This document shows positions 53,774-63,058 of a stretch of DNA of 64,000 nt, piece after piece. Every line of letters starts with the position of its first letter. Position 1 is the stretch's first letter. Source of the DNA: Alteromonadaceae bacterium M269 (lineage in GTDB: Bacteria > Pseudomonadota > Gammaproteobacteria > Enterobacterales > Alteromonadaceae); NCBI GenBank assembly GCA_004353515.1, contig SMNZ01000007.1, positions 364,162 to 428,161 on the forward strand. Direction: 5' to 3'. A program made the position numbers and the translations under genes. The notes beneath the pieces are model-generated. The model saw nothing but the letters and a program-made list of their open reading frames with translations. It made no database searches and was not told the DNA's origin.

Positions 53774-55066
53774 ATGACACATAGCTTCGAAGCATTCTTA
53801 AAATCCAGATACGGCTTTATTGTCGTTGTTCTAATTGCACTATGCAGTTGGATAATTAATCTTGCATCTCTGGATTTTTTGGAGGGCCTAACACTCGCTC
53901 TACTAGTAATTGCACCCTGTATTTACTGGTGTTGGCAAACGTACAACGAGACCATGAAGGTAATAACAGGTGTTAACTTGCAACTAGATGCTATGAGTAA
54001 CGAAGAATACAACGCGTGGTACCTTACTGGGTTTAAACAAGGTGCGGTAAAAGAGCTAAAAAATGATGTTTCGCGACTCACCACTCATATGCAAGCCTCC
54101 CAAGAAGCACTTGTGCAACACGAAGCGATACTACTCTCAGTATTAAAGCAACTCGCGATTCCCATCGTTATTATGGACAGCCACGCTCGAATCTATTTTG
54201 CCAATTCAGGCTTTATGAAACTGGTTGGTAAAGAGCAGCAGGTTTTAATCGGCCGTTTCGGGTCTGAATTTGGTCTTAACAAAAGAGATGAACAATGGCA
54301 CTTCGTTGAAGAATCCTCGTTTGCTGCAAAGTACCGTTTATACGAAAATCACATTGTCAAAAACCACCGTAGGCTCGATATTTTGTTGTGTTTTTCGGTG
54401 GAACAAACACTCAGAGAAAACGAGAAATTAGTCTGGCAGCGCCTATTGCGTGTATTGAATCACGAAGTGCGAAATTCCCTTACGCCTATCACATCAATTG
54501 CGCAGTCGTTACAGGAGATGCACAACCATCAGCAAGGATTAGGCAACTCTCATGAGTTATTGAGTGTTATAGAGAAGCGTGCTCAATATCTATTGCAGTT
54601 TGTTGATGGGTATAGCGCTTTTAATAACATTCAGAAGCCCAACAAACAGCTTATCTCTTCCGAATTTTTAGAAATCACCCTCACCTCGCTGAACCCTCGT
54701 GTCAAAGTCACTGTTAATGATAAGGGAGATTTGTACGCTGACGAAGGCCAATTGCAACAAGTCTTAATCAATATGATCAAGAATGCGAGTGAAGCTGATT
54801 GCTCGAATAACCCTATTGAAGTTGTTATTGATGGAGATGCATCGACTCACTTCATCCACATACTGGATCAAGGTGAAGGTATACAGAATGCCGAAAACTT
54901 ATTCACACCCTTTTATTCCACCAAGCAAGAAGGCAACGGCATTGGTTTAGTACTCAGCCGAGAGTTGATGCGTCAACAGGGAGGCGATTTGACTTTATGC
55001 TCTCGCAAAGATATCCGCGGAGCTGAGTGTATCCTTACTTTGCCCAAACAAAAACGATCATGGTAG
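53774..55066 (+). CDS. Membrane histidine kinase paired with the regulator at 52399
   Basis: 430 residues. Two transmembrane helices (about 14-32 and 38-56), a HAMP-less linker, a PAS-like domain (about 115-205; IVIMDSHARIYFANSGFMKL), HisKA with RVLNHEVRNSLTPITSIAQSLQ (phosphorylated H230), and HATPase with LINMIKNASEA, DQGEGI and GNGIGLVLSRE. It resembles the kinase at 787-2115. No large periplasmic sensor is present; the signal may come through the membrane or from the transporter. It ends the operon with a 392-base gap to the second esterase. Confidence 0.93.
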   Translation: MTHSFEAFLKSRYGFIVVVLIALCSWIINLASLDFLEGLTLALLVIAPCIYWCWQTYNETMKVITGVNLQLDAMSNEEYNAWYLTGFKQGAVKELKNDVSRLTTHMQASQEALVQHEAILLSVLKQLAIPIVIMDSHARIYFANSGFMKLVGKEQQVLIGRFGSEFGLNKRDEQWHFVEESSFAAKYRLYENHIVKNHRRLDILLCFSVEQTLRENEKLVWQRLLRVLNHEVRNSLTPITSIAQSLQEMHNHQQGLGNSHELLSVIEKRAQYLLQFVDGYSAFNNIQKPNKQLISSEFLEITLTSLNPRVKVTVNDKGDLYADEGQLQQVLINMIKNASEADCSNNPIEVVIDGDASTHFIHILDQGEGIQNAENLFTPFYSTKQEGNGIGLVLSRELMRQQGGDLTLCSRKDIRGAECILTLPKQKRSW

Positions 55067-55458
55067 CTTTGCTTCATGAGGTAACTTCTTCAAAGCGCTA
55101 ACAACATCCTAAATGACTGCGATCTTCAATTCACTAAGGTACTGCAGGATTCAAGTCGCACCTAGCCATATTCGAAAATCCAAAGTTTTACATTCATAAA
55201 GATTGGACCAAGCAAAACATCAAGCCTTAAGGCATTGATAATTTTACATTAATTTTTAATTACCGGAAGTCAGCTAGAAATCAGTAAAAAGTCAGTAGGC
55301 CGTCAAGAGCTTTTACTTCAACTTCTTTACATTAGCCTAATTACCTTACTTTAACTGAGGCTTTGAGCAACAAAAGTGAGGTGAAGTAAATCAAAAGTGC
55401 GGAGCAATCCCCTTTAACTGAATCAGCCAATATTTATTTTATAATTAAGGATTTGTTG
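55067..55458 (+). other. Intergenic region upstream of the second esterase gene
   Basis: 392 bases without a plausible gene. It must hold the promoter of 55459. I looked for a -24/-12 signal and found none with correct spacing. AAGGA at 55447-55451 is a good ribosome site for ATG 55459. No repeats or RNA genes are apparent. Confidence 0.45.
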
Positions 55459-56586
55459 ATGTTTACCTCATATAAAACGATTTTTATTTTTATAATGACA
55501 CTCTCAAGCTGTTTTGAAGTATTTGCTGACAAGGGAGAGCCGGCGGTGACCTTAGGCGAAATATCTTCAATTAAGTCAAAAGTGTTAAACAAAGATATAC
55601 CGTTATCAATCCATTTACCGGAAAACTACGATAGCTCGAAGAAAACCTATCCCGTACTTTATATGCTGGGTTCACATTACCGGGCTCGATTTGCGATGCT
55701 AGCTTCTACACTAGACTACATGGGTGAAGCACAAATTCCTCAAATGATACTCATTGGCGTCGATTTACCCGAAGGAAATAGTATTTTGTTGCCAACAAGG
55801 GACAACCAAGACACAAAAATCCCAGATAATTATATTAATTTCTTTGAGACAGAGCTGATGCCGCACGTTGATAACAAATACCGGACAGCTCCATTCAGTG
55901 TACTTTATGGCGCCTCAAACAGCGGTTTTTTTAGTGTTTATGCGATGCTCAACAAACCGCACCTATTTAATAGCTACTTAGCGAGCAGTCCATCACTTAT
56001 GCACATACCGGCAGTGCTTCAACAAAAAATAAAAGCAGACCCGTTTAAAACTATTGCAGAAAACAGGTTTCTACACATCATTTATAGCGATGATGATTCC
56101 GACGCAACAATAGAGTCTGTTTCAGAATTCTCTCGTGTTTTAGCGAACAATAAACCTGAAAGTTTTAACTATAAAGTGGACGAATTGGCGAACCAAGGCC
56201 ATGTACCAGCGATGGATTTCACTCAATTTCTTCTTGCGCTATACCCAGATTTTAATCCCTATGAAAAATTAGACTCCTTGGATAAAGTGACTCAGCATTT
56301 TAGTAAGTTATCAAAACGATATGGCTATGAAATTCAGCCCCCCATATCGATCATATTTAGATTGGGCGTTGACTCGATAATCAGCAAGAATTTAGTTGTC
56401 GCAGAAAAAATCTTCCAATATTCCTTACAAGTATACCCTGAAGGTAAGGAATCCTACTTAGGCATGGGTGTCGTGCATAGAGACGAAGGTCATATTGAAA
56501 ATGCTAAGGCAATGTTCGAAAAAGCTCTGGAGATTGACCCCGATTATTCACTCGCCAAAAGGCTGCTACAAAGGCTTGATAAATAA
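55459..56586 (+). CDS. Second exported esterase-like protein with TPR tail
   Basis: 375 residues, start ATG 55459 (two upstream TTG codons are disfavoured by the AAGGA spacing). Signal peptide (YKTIFIFIMTLSSCFEVFAD), then the same esterase layout as 47970: SKKTYPVLYMLGSHYRA, QMILIGVDLPEGNSILLPT, elbow YGASNSGFFSVYAM and a late histidine near NQGHVPAMDF. TPR in the last 50 residues (YLGMGVVHRDEGHIENAKAMF). The two esterases look paralogous and bracket the ABC/two-component genes, which argues that both serve the same process. It has its own upstream region and may be separately controlled. Confidence 0.88.
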   Translation: MFTSYKTIFIFIMTLSSCFEVFADKGEPAVTLGEISSIKSKVLNKDIPLSIHLPENYDSSKKTYPVLYMLGSHYRARFAMLASTLDYMGEAQIPQMILIGVDLPEGNSILLPTRDNQDTKIPDNYINFFETELMPHVDNKYRTAPFSVLYGASNSGFFSVYAMLNKPHLFNSYLASSPSLMHIPAVLQQKIKADPFKTIAENRFLHIIYSDDDSDATIESVSEFSRVLANNKPESFNYKVDELANQGHVPAMDFTQFLLALYPDFNPYEKLDSLDKVTQHFSKLSKRYGYEIQPPISIIFRLGVDSIISKNLVVAEKIFQYSLQVYPEGKESYLGMGVVHRDEGHIENAKAMFEKALEIDPDYSLAKRLLQRLDK

Positions 56587-56764
56587 ATCAGTGCGGGCTG
56601 CCAATTCTTCTATAGCGGATCTTGAGGAAAAATTTTCGGATTGGCAGAAACGAAGAGATATGCCGCAGCTTTGCATGAATAACAATCATTGGCGTCCCCC
56701 GATGACTTGCCCGCCTTATGCAATTCCTGCTGCAGCTACGCCATCTAGCTTCACTGATTCTGTT

Positions 56765-58003
56765 TTATCCTAAGAAATCAGCATGCCCTGCATCAGTTAG
56801 CCTTCCAATTATTGGCCATCGCAAGCGCTGCCCTTCATTACTATTTGTCAGCAACACAGCAACTTGATCAGTATCAGGTCGACCGATTGAAAAGCTTTTG
56901 AAACCTCGATTAAAACCGCCATGTGAAAAGGCCATACCTGTTGGTGTATGTTCTAACTGCCCCCCCAGTCCTGCAGATGTGTATGGTTTAATTTTTATGT
57001 GAGGCTTTAGCATTTCTTGGATACTTTCATCTTGCATAAACTTACTTGAACTACCGTTCGTGAAAACTCGCATGAAATGGGCGTAATCTGAAGAGGTACA
57101 AACCAAGCTGCCTGAGGCGGTCACTGGCACATGAGTCGGATGTGTTTTTAAAATCTCGGACAAAGACTTAGATGATGATATGCGTGAACGTGCTTCTACA
57201 AAGTGCATTTTTGCTATATCGAAGCCTTCATTGATGAATGCATCTGCGATTTTTTTAACTTTCCCATCACCAAGCAAATTTGCGTTTCCATCATGAGCTC
57301 TAGCAAAGTTTTTACTCTTAATTCTATCGGGAATAAAGCCAAGGGAGGAGTTTTTCATAGAAAGTGGTTCAAACACTTCTTCATTCGCCAATTGATGAAG
57401 ACTTTTACCGGTTATTTCTTCTAAGCTTGCTTGAAGCCAAATATAGCCTTCACCCGAGTATCCGTGTTTTTCGCCAGGAGCTGACATAAACTTGACAGTT
57501 AAGCCATCCTCAACTTTTCGCCAATTAGGTAGCCCTGTTCTGTGTGACAACACTAATCGAGCAGTAACCTTTTTTGCCTCTGGTGAAGACATAACATCTG
57601 GATAGTCAAAATATTCAAGCAAGGGCTTATCGAGCTCTATTACTCCTCTCTCACGAAGGCGCATTACAATTGTGGCGACGATAGGTTTTGTTAGGGATGC
57701 AGCTTGAAAAATTGTATCTGGAGTAACCTTGTTCTTCTGCTCAGCCGAAATAAGCCCCCTAGCTTGTGACCACTCTGGTATATTTTTTGATAAATATGTC
57801 ACCGAAAAACCCGGTATGCGGCTACTTGAATATTTTGCAAGAGTAGATAAACGAGCCTCCCACTCTGCACTCGAGAAACCTCGACAAGTTTGTTTATTAT
57901 TTAAAGCGATGGTGCTTTTTGATGCCATGCTAGCAACACCCGCTACAGAAGAGGCAGCTAAGCCCTTTATTATACTGCGTCTGTTTATCACGAACTTCCT
58001 CAT
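56765..58003 (-). CDS. TAT-exported serine hydrolase, class C beta-lactamase-like
   Basis: 413 residues from ATG 58003, chosen because a twin-arginine signal (RRSIIKGLAASSVAGVA) starts there; a frame to 58171 adds a hydrophobic extension that is unlikely. Motifs: SLTK nucleophile (AASLTKPIVATIVM), tyrosine in YSGEGYIWLQ, and SHGGFNRGFKSF. The order matches the hydrolase at 39437, with which it shares PDTIFQAASLTKP-type phrasing, so they are likely paralogues. Folded export by TAT could mean a bound cofactor or rapid folding. It diverges from the VOC gene and a palindrome lies between. Confidence 0.86.
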   Translation of the reverse strand: MRKFVINRRSIIKGLAASSVAGVASMASKSTIALNNKQTCRGFSSAEWEARLSTLAKYSSSRIPGFSVTYLSKNIPEWSQARGLISAEQKNKVTPDTIFQAASLTKPIVATIVMRLRERGVIELDKPLLEYFDYPDVMSSPEAKKVTARLVLSHRTGLPNWRKVEDGLTVKFMSAPGEKHGYSGEGYIWLQASLEEITGKSLHQLANEEVFEPLSMKNSSLGFIPDRIKSKNFARAHDGNANLLGDGKVKKIADAFINEGFDIAKMHFVEARSRISSSKSLSEILKTHPTHVPVTASGSLVCTSSDYAHFMRVFTNGSSSKFMQDESIQEMLKPHIKIKPYTSAGLGGQLEHTPTGMAFSHGGFNRGFKSFSIGRPDTDQVAVLLTNSNEGQRLRWPIIGRLTDAGHADFLG

Positions 58004-58197
58004 TGTTTTACTCGTATATTGTCTGGAACACATTATTGAATGCCATATTGGTCGCAGAGCTGGAAGAAAAGGTTTAAATAAGGTTATGGCAAAAGGATAA
58101 GAGCTATGCTGATTGAGCAAATGGGGCGTGATACCTAAAAATCGAAGCAGATAACAGAACTCAAAACTCAAATCAGAAAATAAATAAAAAACCTCTT

Positions 58198-58219
58198 TAC
58201 CTCAACTTAAGCTGAGGTA
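58198..58219. promoter_or_regulatory. 22-base near-perfect palindrome between divergent genes
   Basis: TACCTCAACTT (58198-58208) and AAGCTGAGGTA (58209-58219) are inverse complements at 10 of 11 positions with no spacer. It lies about 50 bases before the VOC gene and 195 bases before the serine hydrolase gene. Without a loop it is better explained as an operator than a terminator. The regulator is unknown. Confidence 0.45.
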
Positions 58220-58268
58220 TTAAAATCTTGTTCGAATCTTAAATTTGGTCATAACAAAAGGGTTGAAC

Positions 58269-58649
58269 ATGAACAGCACATTAGAACATATCAACGTCAC
58301 GTTAAACGATATCGACACCGCCGCTAAGGTATTTCAGGATATATTTGGTTGGCATATTCGCTGGGAAGGCGAAGCAAAAAATCAGGGGAGAACTATTCAT
58401 ATAGGCGCTGAAGACAGCTACTTAGCTTTATATACTCATGGCGATAGCCAGAAGCAAAACACATCATATAAAACTGTGGGGCATTTAAATCATATTGGTA
58501 TTGTCGTTGAAGATTTAGATGCAACTGAAGTACTAGTAAAGGAAGCTGGCTTCAGCACACATAGTCATGGCGACTATGAACCCGGTAGACGCTTTTACTT
58601 TGATATCGAGGATGATGTCGAAATTGAAGTGGTTAGTTACAAAAACTAG
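58269..58649 (+). CDS. VOC-superfamily (glyoxalase-like) protein
   Basis: 126 residues from ATG 58269; AAAGGG lies 6 to 10 bases before it, and upstream in-frame codons back to 58245 are dropped. The vicinal-oxygen-chelate layout is visible: LEHINVTLNDIDTAAKVFQDIFGWHI, SYLALYTHGD, HLNHIGIVVEDLDATE, and FYFDIEDDVEIEVV. Metal ligands would be H7, the E/D in the middle and the late E. Such single-domain proteins dimerise and act as glyoxalases, dioxygenases or resistance proteins; the function is not specified. It lies alone behind a palindrome. Confidence 0.85.
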   Translation: MNSTLEHINVTLNDIDTAAKVFQDIFGWHIRWEGEAKNQGRTIHIGAEDSYLALYTHGDSQKQNTSYKTVGHLNHIGIVVEDLDATEVLVKEAGFSTHSHGDYEPGRRFYFDIEDDVEIEVVSYKN

Positions 58650-58767
58650 ACTTTATCTCAAAGATATATCTCCTTGCTAAATACATAATGCTTTGAATTA
58701 AATGTGTTTTTAACGAACTATTCGATTTCAATTAAGTCATAGTGAGAGGCAATTCAGCGAGGTAGAT

Positions 58768-59046
58768 ATGTCTAGTCAGGCTAATTTAACGAAATATACT
58801 TTAAATGAATTGCTTGAGGCTCTTGATAGTATCGATGCAGTTCAATACCTAGATAGAGCCAAAGTTATTTTAGATACCATTAAGACAAAAACAAACATGT
58901 CTTCACAAGAACTCATCGACAATTATGCATCTTCGGACAATCCTTTGATAACTAATGCGCTATCTGTTTTATTAGGCATGCCAATTTCGACAGAATCTCA
59001 AATCCCTCAAAAGATTAGATATATTGATAGTCATAGCTCGAATTGA
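58768..59046 (+). CDS. Small hypothetical protein
   Basis: 92 residues, AGCGAGG about 9 bases before ATG 58768. The first part (YTLNELLEALDSIDAVQYLDRAKVIL) has the pattern of a short domain found at the N-terminus of various proteobacterial membrane proteins, where it precedes two membrane helices. Here no membrane helix follows; the rest is helical and soluble. It is a free-standing gene between a VOC gene and a DUF885 gene. Function unknown. Confidence 0.65.
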   Translation: MSSQANLTKYTLNELLEALDSIDAVQYLDRAKVILDTIKTKTNMSSQELIDNYASSDNPLITNALSVLLGMPISTESQIPQKIRYIDSHSSN

Positions 59047-59208
59047 TTGTATAAATTCCTAGTTAAGATTTCCTTTCCATCTAACTTAACAAAGTGCGCT
59101 CCACTGTATTTATGCTCTCAATAGCAATTAGCAGGTATATGCTTTATGCTCGCTGACCAAGCCTTCTAATTATAATAAAAATATCCAGTACCCTAATCAG
59201 GAATGACA

Positions 59209-61074
59209 ATGAAAAAACTACTTAGCCTCGCCGCTATTGCGGTCCTTTCGGCGTGTGGCCAAGCACCGACTGAAACAACAAGTGAAACACAAGCAGCTGC
59301 TCCTGCAGTGGAACAAAAAGCGCAATCAGAAACTGAACGACTCAACGAGTGGTTTGAAGCAAAATACGAAGAGCAATTGCTCCAATCTCCAATGACACTC
59401 ACGCGCCTCGGTCGTAAAGAGCGTTACGATGAATTTGATGATTTAACAGAAGCTGCCGGTGAAAAGCAATTACAGTGGCAAGCGAAAACAGTTGAAGAAC
59501 TCAAAAGCCAGTTTGATTACAACAAGCTAAGTGAAGACGCAAAAATATCTTACGATATTTGGGTCTACCAGTACGAAGCCGCTAAAGCACAACAACCCTA
59601 CGTGCGCAGAAACTACGTCTTTACTCAGATGTTGGGGGCTCATGCTAGCTTACCTAACTTCTTGATTAACTTTCATCGCGTTGATGAAGTCTCAGACATG
59701 GACGCTTACATCAAGCGTATTGGCGGATTAGCAACGGCGATTTCTCAGTTACTGGAGCGCGCGAAAGTTAATGCAAGTGAAGGTGTTAGGCCACCTTACT
59801 TCGCTTATGAAGGAGTTATTGAGCAATCCAGTAACATTCTAAAAGGAAACCCTTTCGAGGAAAGCGTGAATGATTCTCCTCTTTTTGCGGATGCTAAGAA
59901 AGAAATCCAGGGCTTGCTAGATGCAAACAAAATAGATTCGGTTCAGGCTAGAACACTAGAAGAGCAGGCAAAAAATGCACTGCTTGAAAACATTAAGCCA
60001 AGTTATGAAAACCTTATCGCTTGGTTTAAAGAAGATTTCGCCAATGTCCCTAAGCAAGCCACTGGAGCAGGCGCTTTACCTGATGGTGAGGCCTACTACA
60101 ACGCGGCTTTGTTAGCGCGCACCACCACAAACCTAACAGCCAATGAAGTCCACGAAATTGGTTTGAGTGAAGTTAAACGCATTCTTGGTTTAATGGACGG
60201 CATTCGTCAAACAGTGGAGTTTAAAGGTTCACTTCAAGAATTCTTCGCTTATATCAAGAGTGATGTCACTAACGAACAATTCTATTACCCCGACACTGAC
60301 GAAGGTCGTCAAGGTTACTTGGATGACTCAACAGCTTATCTGGATTACATCAAAGGCAAACTCCCTGAGTACTTCGGTTTATTGCCTAAAGCAGACCTTG
60401 TTGTAAAACGTGTCGAAGCCTTTAGGGAACGTCCGGGTGCGGCACAACACTACAATGCAGGAACGCCTGATGGTTCTCGCCCCGGTGTTTACTATGCACA
60501 CCTTTCTGATATGACATCTATGCCCAAAAACGAAATGGAAGCTATTGCATATCACGAAGGTAACCCTGGACACCATATGCAAATCTCTATTGCACAAGAG
60601 CTTGAAGGTGTCCCTACCTTCAGAACTCAAGCTTTCTTTAACAGCTATATTGAAGGATGGGCTCTCTATTCAGAACTTCTTGCGAAAGAAATGGGTGCCT
60701 ACAACAACCCATACTCTGATTTCGGGCGTTTAGTGACTGAAATGTGGCGAGCAATTCGTTTGGTGGTTGATACAGGTATCCATGCTAAAGGTTGGACTGA
60801 AGAGCAAGCCATTGCTTACTTCAAGGAAAACTCTCCCATTGCAGAAGGTCAGATCCTCTCTGAAGTACGCCGCTACTTTGTATGGCCAGGCCAAGCAACA
60901 TCGTACAAAATCGGTATGCTTAAGATTTTGGAACTGCGCGCCAAAGCACAGCAAGAATTGGGAGACAAGTTCGATATTCGAGGTTTCCACGATACAGTTC
61001 TTGGCGGAGGCTCAGTGCCTCTAGATGTGCTGGAACGTATGGTCGACAACTGGATAGAAAAAACTAAAGCTTAG
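59209..61074 (+). CDS. DUF885-family peptidase-like lipoprotein
   Basis: 621 residues from ATG 59209, chosen over ATG 59203 because AGGA (59199-59202) is 6 bases away. Lipoprotein signal LLSLAAIAVLSAC with C16, then a long DUF885 domain. The motif AYHEGNPGHHMQISIAQE is the HExxPGHH-type metal site of the family, with a glutamate later (YIEGWALYSE). Members are putative zinc metallopeptidases acting in the periplasm or outer membrane. Full family length. It is followed by a clear terminator hairpin at 61093. Its substrate is unknown. Confidence 0.9.
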   Translation: MKKLLSLAAIAVLSACGQAPTETTSETQAAAPAVEQKAQSETERLNEWFEAKYEEQLLQSPMTLTRLGRKERYDEFDDLTEAAGEKQLQWQAKTVEELKSQFDYNKLSEDAKISYDIWVYQYEAAKAQQPYVRRNYVFTQMLGAHASLPNFLINFHRVDEVSDMDAYIKRIGGLATAISQLLERAKVNASEGVRPPYFAYEGVIEQSSNILKGNPFEESVNDSPLFADAKKEIQGLLDANKIDSVQARTLEEQAKNALLENIKPSYENLIAWFKEDFANVPKQATGAGALPDGEAYYNAALLARTTTNLTANEVHEIGLSEVKRILGLMDGIRQTVEFKGSLQEFFAYIKSDVTNEQFYYPDTDEGRQGYLDDSTAYLDYIKGKLPEYFGLLPKADLVVKRVEAFRERPGAAQHYNAGTPDGSRPGVYYAHLSDMTSMPKNEMEAIAYHEGNPGHHMQISIAQELEGVPTFRTQAFFNSYIEGWALYSELLAKEMGAYNNPYSDFGRLVTEMWRAIRLVVDTGIHAKGWTEEQAIAYFKENSPIAEGQILSEVRRYFVWPGQATSYKIGMLKILELRAKAQQELGDKFDIRGFHDTVLGGGSVPLDVLERMVDNWIEKTKA

Positions 61075-61092
61075 TTTTTTATTATTCTTAAG

Positions 61093-61119
61093 CACAAACA
61101 AGCTTTAGGCTTGTTTGTG
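61093..61119 (+). terminator. Rho-independent terminator
   Basis: Stem CACAAACAAGC (61093-61103) with GCTTGTTTGTG (61109-61119), loop of five bases, followed by TTTT. It lies 19 bases after the stop of the DUF885 gene. The 11-bp stem and U run make it one of the clearest in the window. Confidence 0.88.
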
Positions 61120-61257
61120 TTTTCCTACCTCCCTCCTCCCTCTGCTTACAACAGTGGAAAAAATTTAGCACACCCAGAATTTCCTCCGCTGATTTACATA
61201 AGCTACAGCTCATTTAAGATAAGACATTAGCTAAAAATTCCACGCTAGAGGAATACC

Positions 61258-62952
61258 ATGTCCTTATCGAAAAAGTCCCCATTAATTATTGCTGCTTGCA
61301 TAACTACGCTACTGGGATGTTCTCAAACATCACTAACAAGCTCAGGGAAATCATCAAACTATAAATCCCCCAAACTCAAAGTCAGTCAAACCATTGATGT
61401 TGGTGAAGCCCCACATGGTATCCGAGTTGAAGGTAATAAAGCCTATGTTGCCAATGCAGGTAGCGACAACATTGGTGTTGTCGATTTAGACAAAGGTGAA
61501 CAAGTTAAAACAATTCCTGCATCAGGTGTTCCTCTTGACATCATTCGAGCAGGCGATGACTGGCTAGTGACTGCATTCGATGGGAAAGTGGTCAGTCGAA
61601 TCAACGAAACAGGTAAAGTCTTAAAAACCTACGACGTTGGCAAAAGCCCAAGCTTGTTCTCGGGCATATACAATAATGGACAGATCAGTGTTACCAGCGA
61701 ATTTGCAGACCGCTTGAGCTTTATAGACACCAAAACCCATGCTATTCGACGTATCTCGACCGGTAAGAACCCTTATCCAGCTCACATCACCTCAGACGGT
61801 GTTCTAGCGTTTGTACCCAATAATACGGACGGCACGGTAACTGTTTATGATCTACTCAATGATAGATTACAAGCGACTGTTCCTGTATGCGAAAAGCCCG
61901 AGGGTGGTGCTCTTACTCAGGATGAAGTGAGTTACATGGTCGCTTGCGGTGGCGACAACCGTGTTGTTTTTATCAACACCGCAAGTTTTGAAGTTATTAA
62001 AGAAATCAGTGAAGGAATTGGGAACAGGCCGTTTAGTGTTGTCGCAGGGCCCGATGGGCGTTTCGCCTACGTAAATAACGCAGGTGGTGAGACACTATCT
62101 GTCATCGATTTAAAAACCAACAAAGTCGTGCAATCTATCAGAGTAGGTAAACAACCTATTGTTATGCGTATCTTTGATCGAACCCTTTATGTTACTAACG
62201 AAGTCAGCAACACACTCAGTGTTATCCCTTTACCTGACGCACCCAAAAAACCATCGCCAGCTAAGACAAATGAAGTCATCGTTCTGGGTATGATTCACAG
62301 TGGCCACAACACGAGCAAAGTGTACGGATTAGACACTTTGGATAAAGCGTTTAGAAAAATGAATCCAGATTATGTGCTCACAGAAATGCCACCCAACAGA
62401 TTCGACAGAGCACAAGCTGATTGGGCTGAATTTGGAGAAATTCGCGAGCCAAGAATCAAGCGCTTTGCAGAATATATCGGTATGTTGTATCCAAGATTCA
62501 ATGAAATGCAGTTCGAGATTATTCCAACAGCAGGCTGGAACACTCATATGAATGACTTCAGGCGTGCCGCTTTGGGAAGATTAGCTGAAGACCCCACAAG
62601 AGCCAGCCAATGGCAGGAATATCAGGAAAGCGTCAAATTGATGGGTGAAAAACTGGAGGCAGCAGGTGGCGATGATCCATTGTTTATTCACAGTGATGAG
62701 TATGATTCCATCATCAAAGAAGGTTATGGTGGACCATACCAGCAATACTTTAACGATGACTTAGGCACAGGTGGTTGGAAAACTATTAATGAGGCGCACT
62801 ACGCCAATATTGATAAAGCGTTAAACAAACACAGCGGTGAAGGAAAGCGTTTTGTTATTACCTATGGCGCAGGACACAAATACTGGATACTGCAAGAACT
62901 CAGAAAGCGTAAAGATATCACTATCCTAGATACTCGAACCTTTTTCCAGTAG
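61258..62952 (+). CDS. Lipoprotein with YncE-type beta-propeller and TraB-like (DUF5694-type) domain
   Basis: 564 residues. Lipoprotein signal (LIIAACITTLLGC, C21). Residues 40-330 form a seven-bladed YncE/LVIVD-like propeller (AYVANAGSDNIGVVDLDKGE, DGTVTVYDLLNDR, AYVNNAGGETLSVIDLKTNK). Residues 338-560 carry a second domain with EVIVLGMIHSGHNT, PDYVLTEMPPNRF and VITYGAGHKYWILQELR, the same core as in the DUF5694 protein at 43275. This fusion is unusual. The ATG at 61258 follows AGAGG at 61249-61253. It stands alone between two terminated units; function unknown, perhaps a surface enzyme with a binding propeller. Confidence 0.85.
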   Translation: MSLSKKSPLIIAACITTLLGCSQTSLTSSGKSSNYKSPKLKVSQTIDVGEAPHGIRVEGNKAYVANAGSDNIGVVDLDKGEQVKTIPASGVPLDIIRAGDDWLVTAFDGKVVSRINETGKVLKTYDVGKSPSLFSGIYNNGQISVTSEFADRLSFIDTKTHAIRRISTGKNPYPAHITSDGVLAFVPNNTDGTVTVYDLLNDRLQATVPVCEKPEGGALTQDEVSYMVACGGDNRVVFINTASFEVIKEISEGIGNRPFSVVAGPDGRFAYVNNAGGETLSVIDLKTNKVVQSIRVGKQPIVMRIFDRTLYVTNEVSNTLSVIPLPDAPKKPSPAKTNEVIVLGMIHSGHNTSKVYGLDTLDKAFRKMNPDYVLTEMPPNRFDRAQADWAEFGEIREPRIKRFAEYIGMLYPRFNEMQFEIIPTAGWNTHMNDFRRAALGRLAEDPTRASQWQEYQESVKLMGEKLEAAGGDDPLFIHSDEYDSIIKEGYGGPYQQYFNDDLGTGGWKTINEAHYANIDKALNKHSGEGKRFVITYGAGHKYWILQELRKRKDITILDTRTFFQ

Positions 62953-63058
62953 CGCTCGCATTCACTACCGTTTAAGGGTTTAATGTTAAGACTATATGCT
63001 TTAGGTAACCTGCTCAGGATAACTAGAGCCAGAAAGCTATGACACCAAGAGACACATT

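Noticed and set aside
55067..55458. Search for a second sigma-54 promoter before the second esterase gene
   Set aside because: GGCC...GC (55296 region) has one base too few between the GG and GC pairs, so the spacing fails.
56587..56764. Open frame downstream of the second esterase, with a proline-rich stretch
   Set aside because: It is a continuation of an overlapping frame without a start or ribosome site; 178 bases with no recognisable domain. It may be a remnant of something lost, but there is no support.
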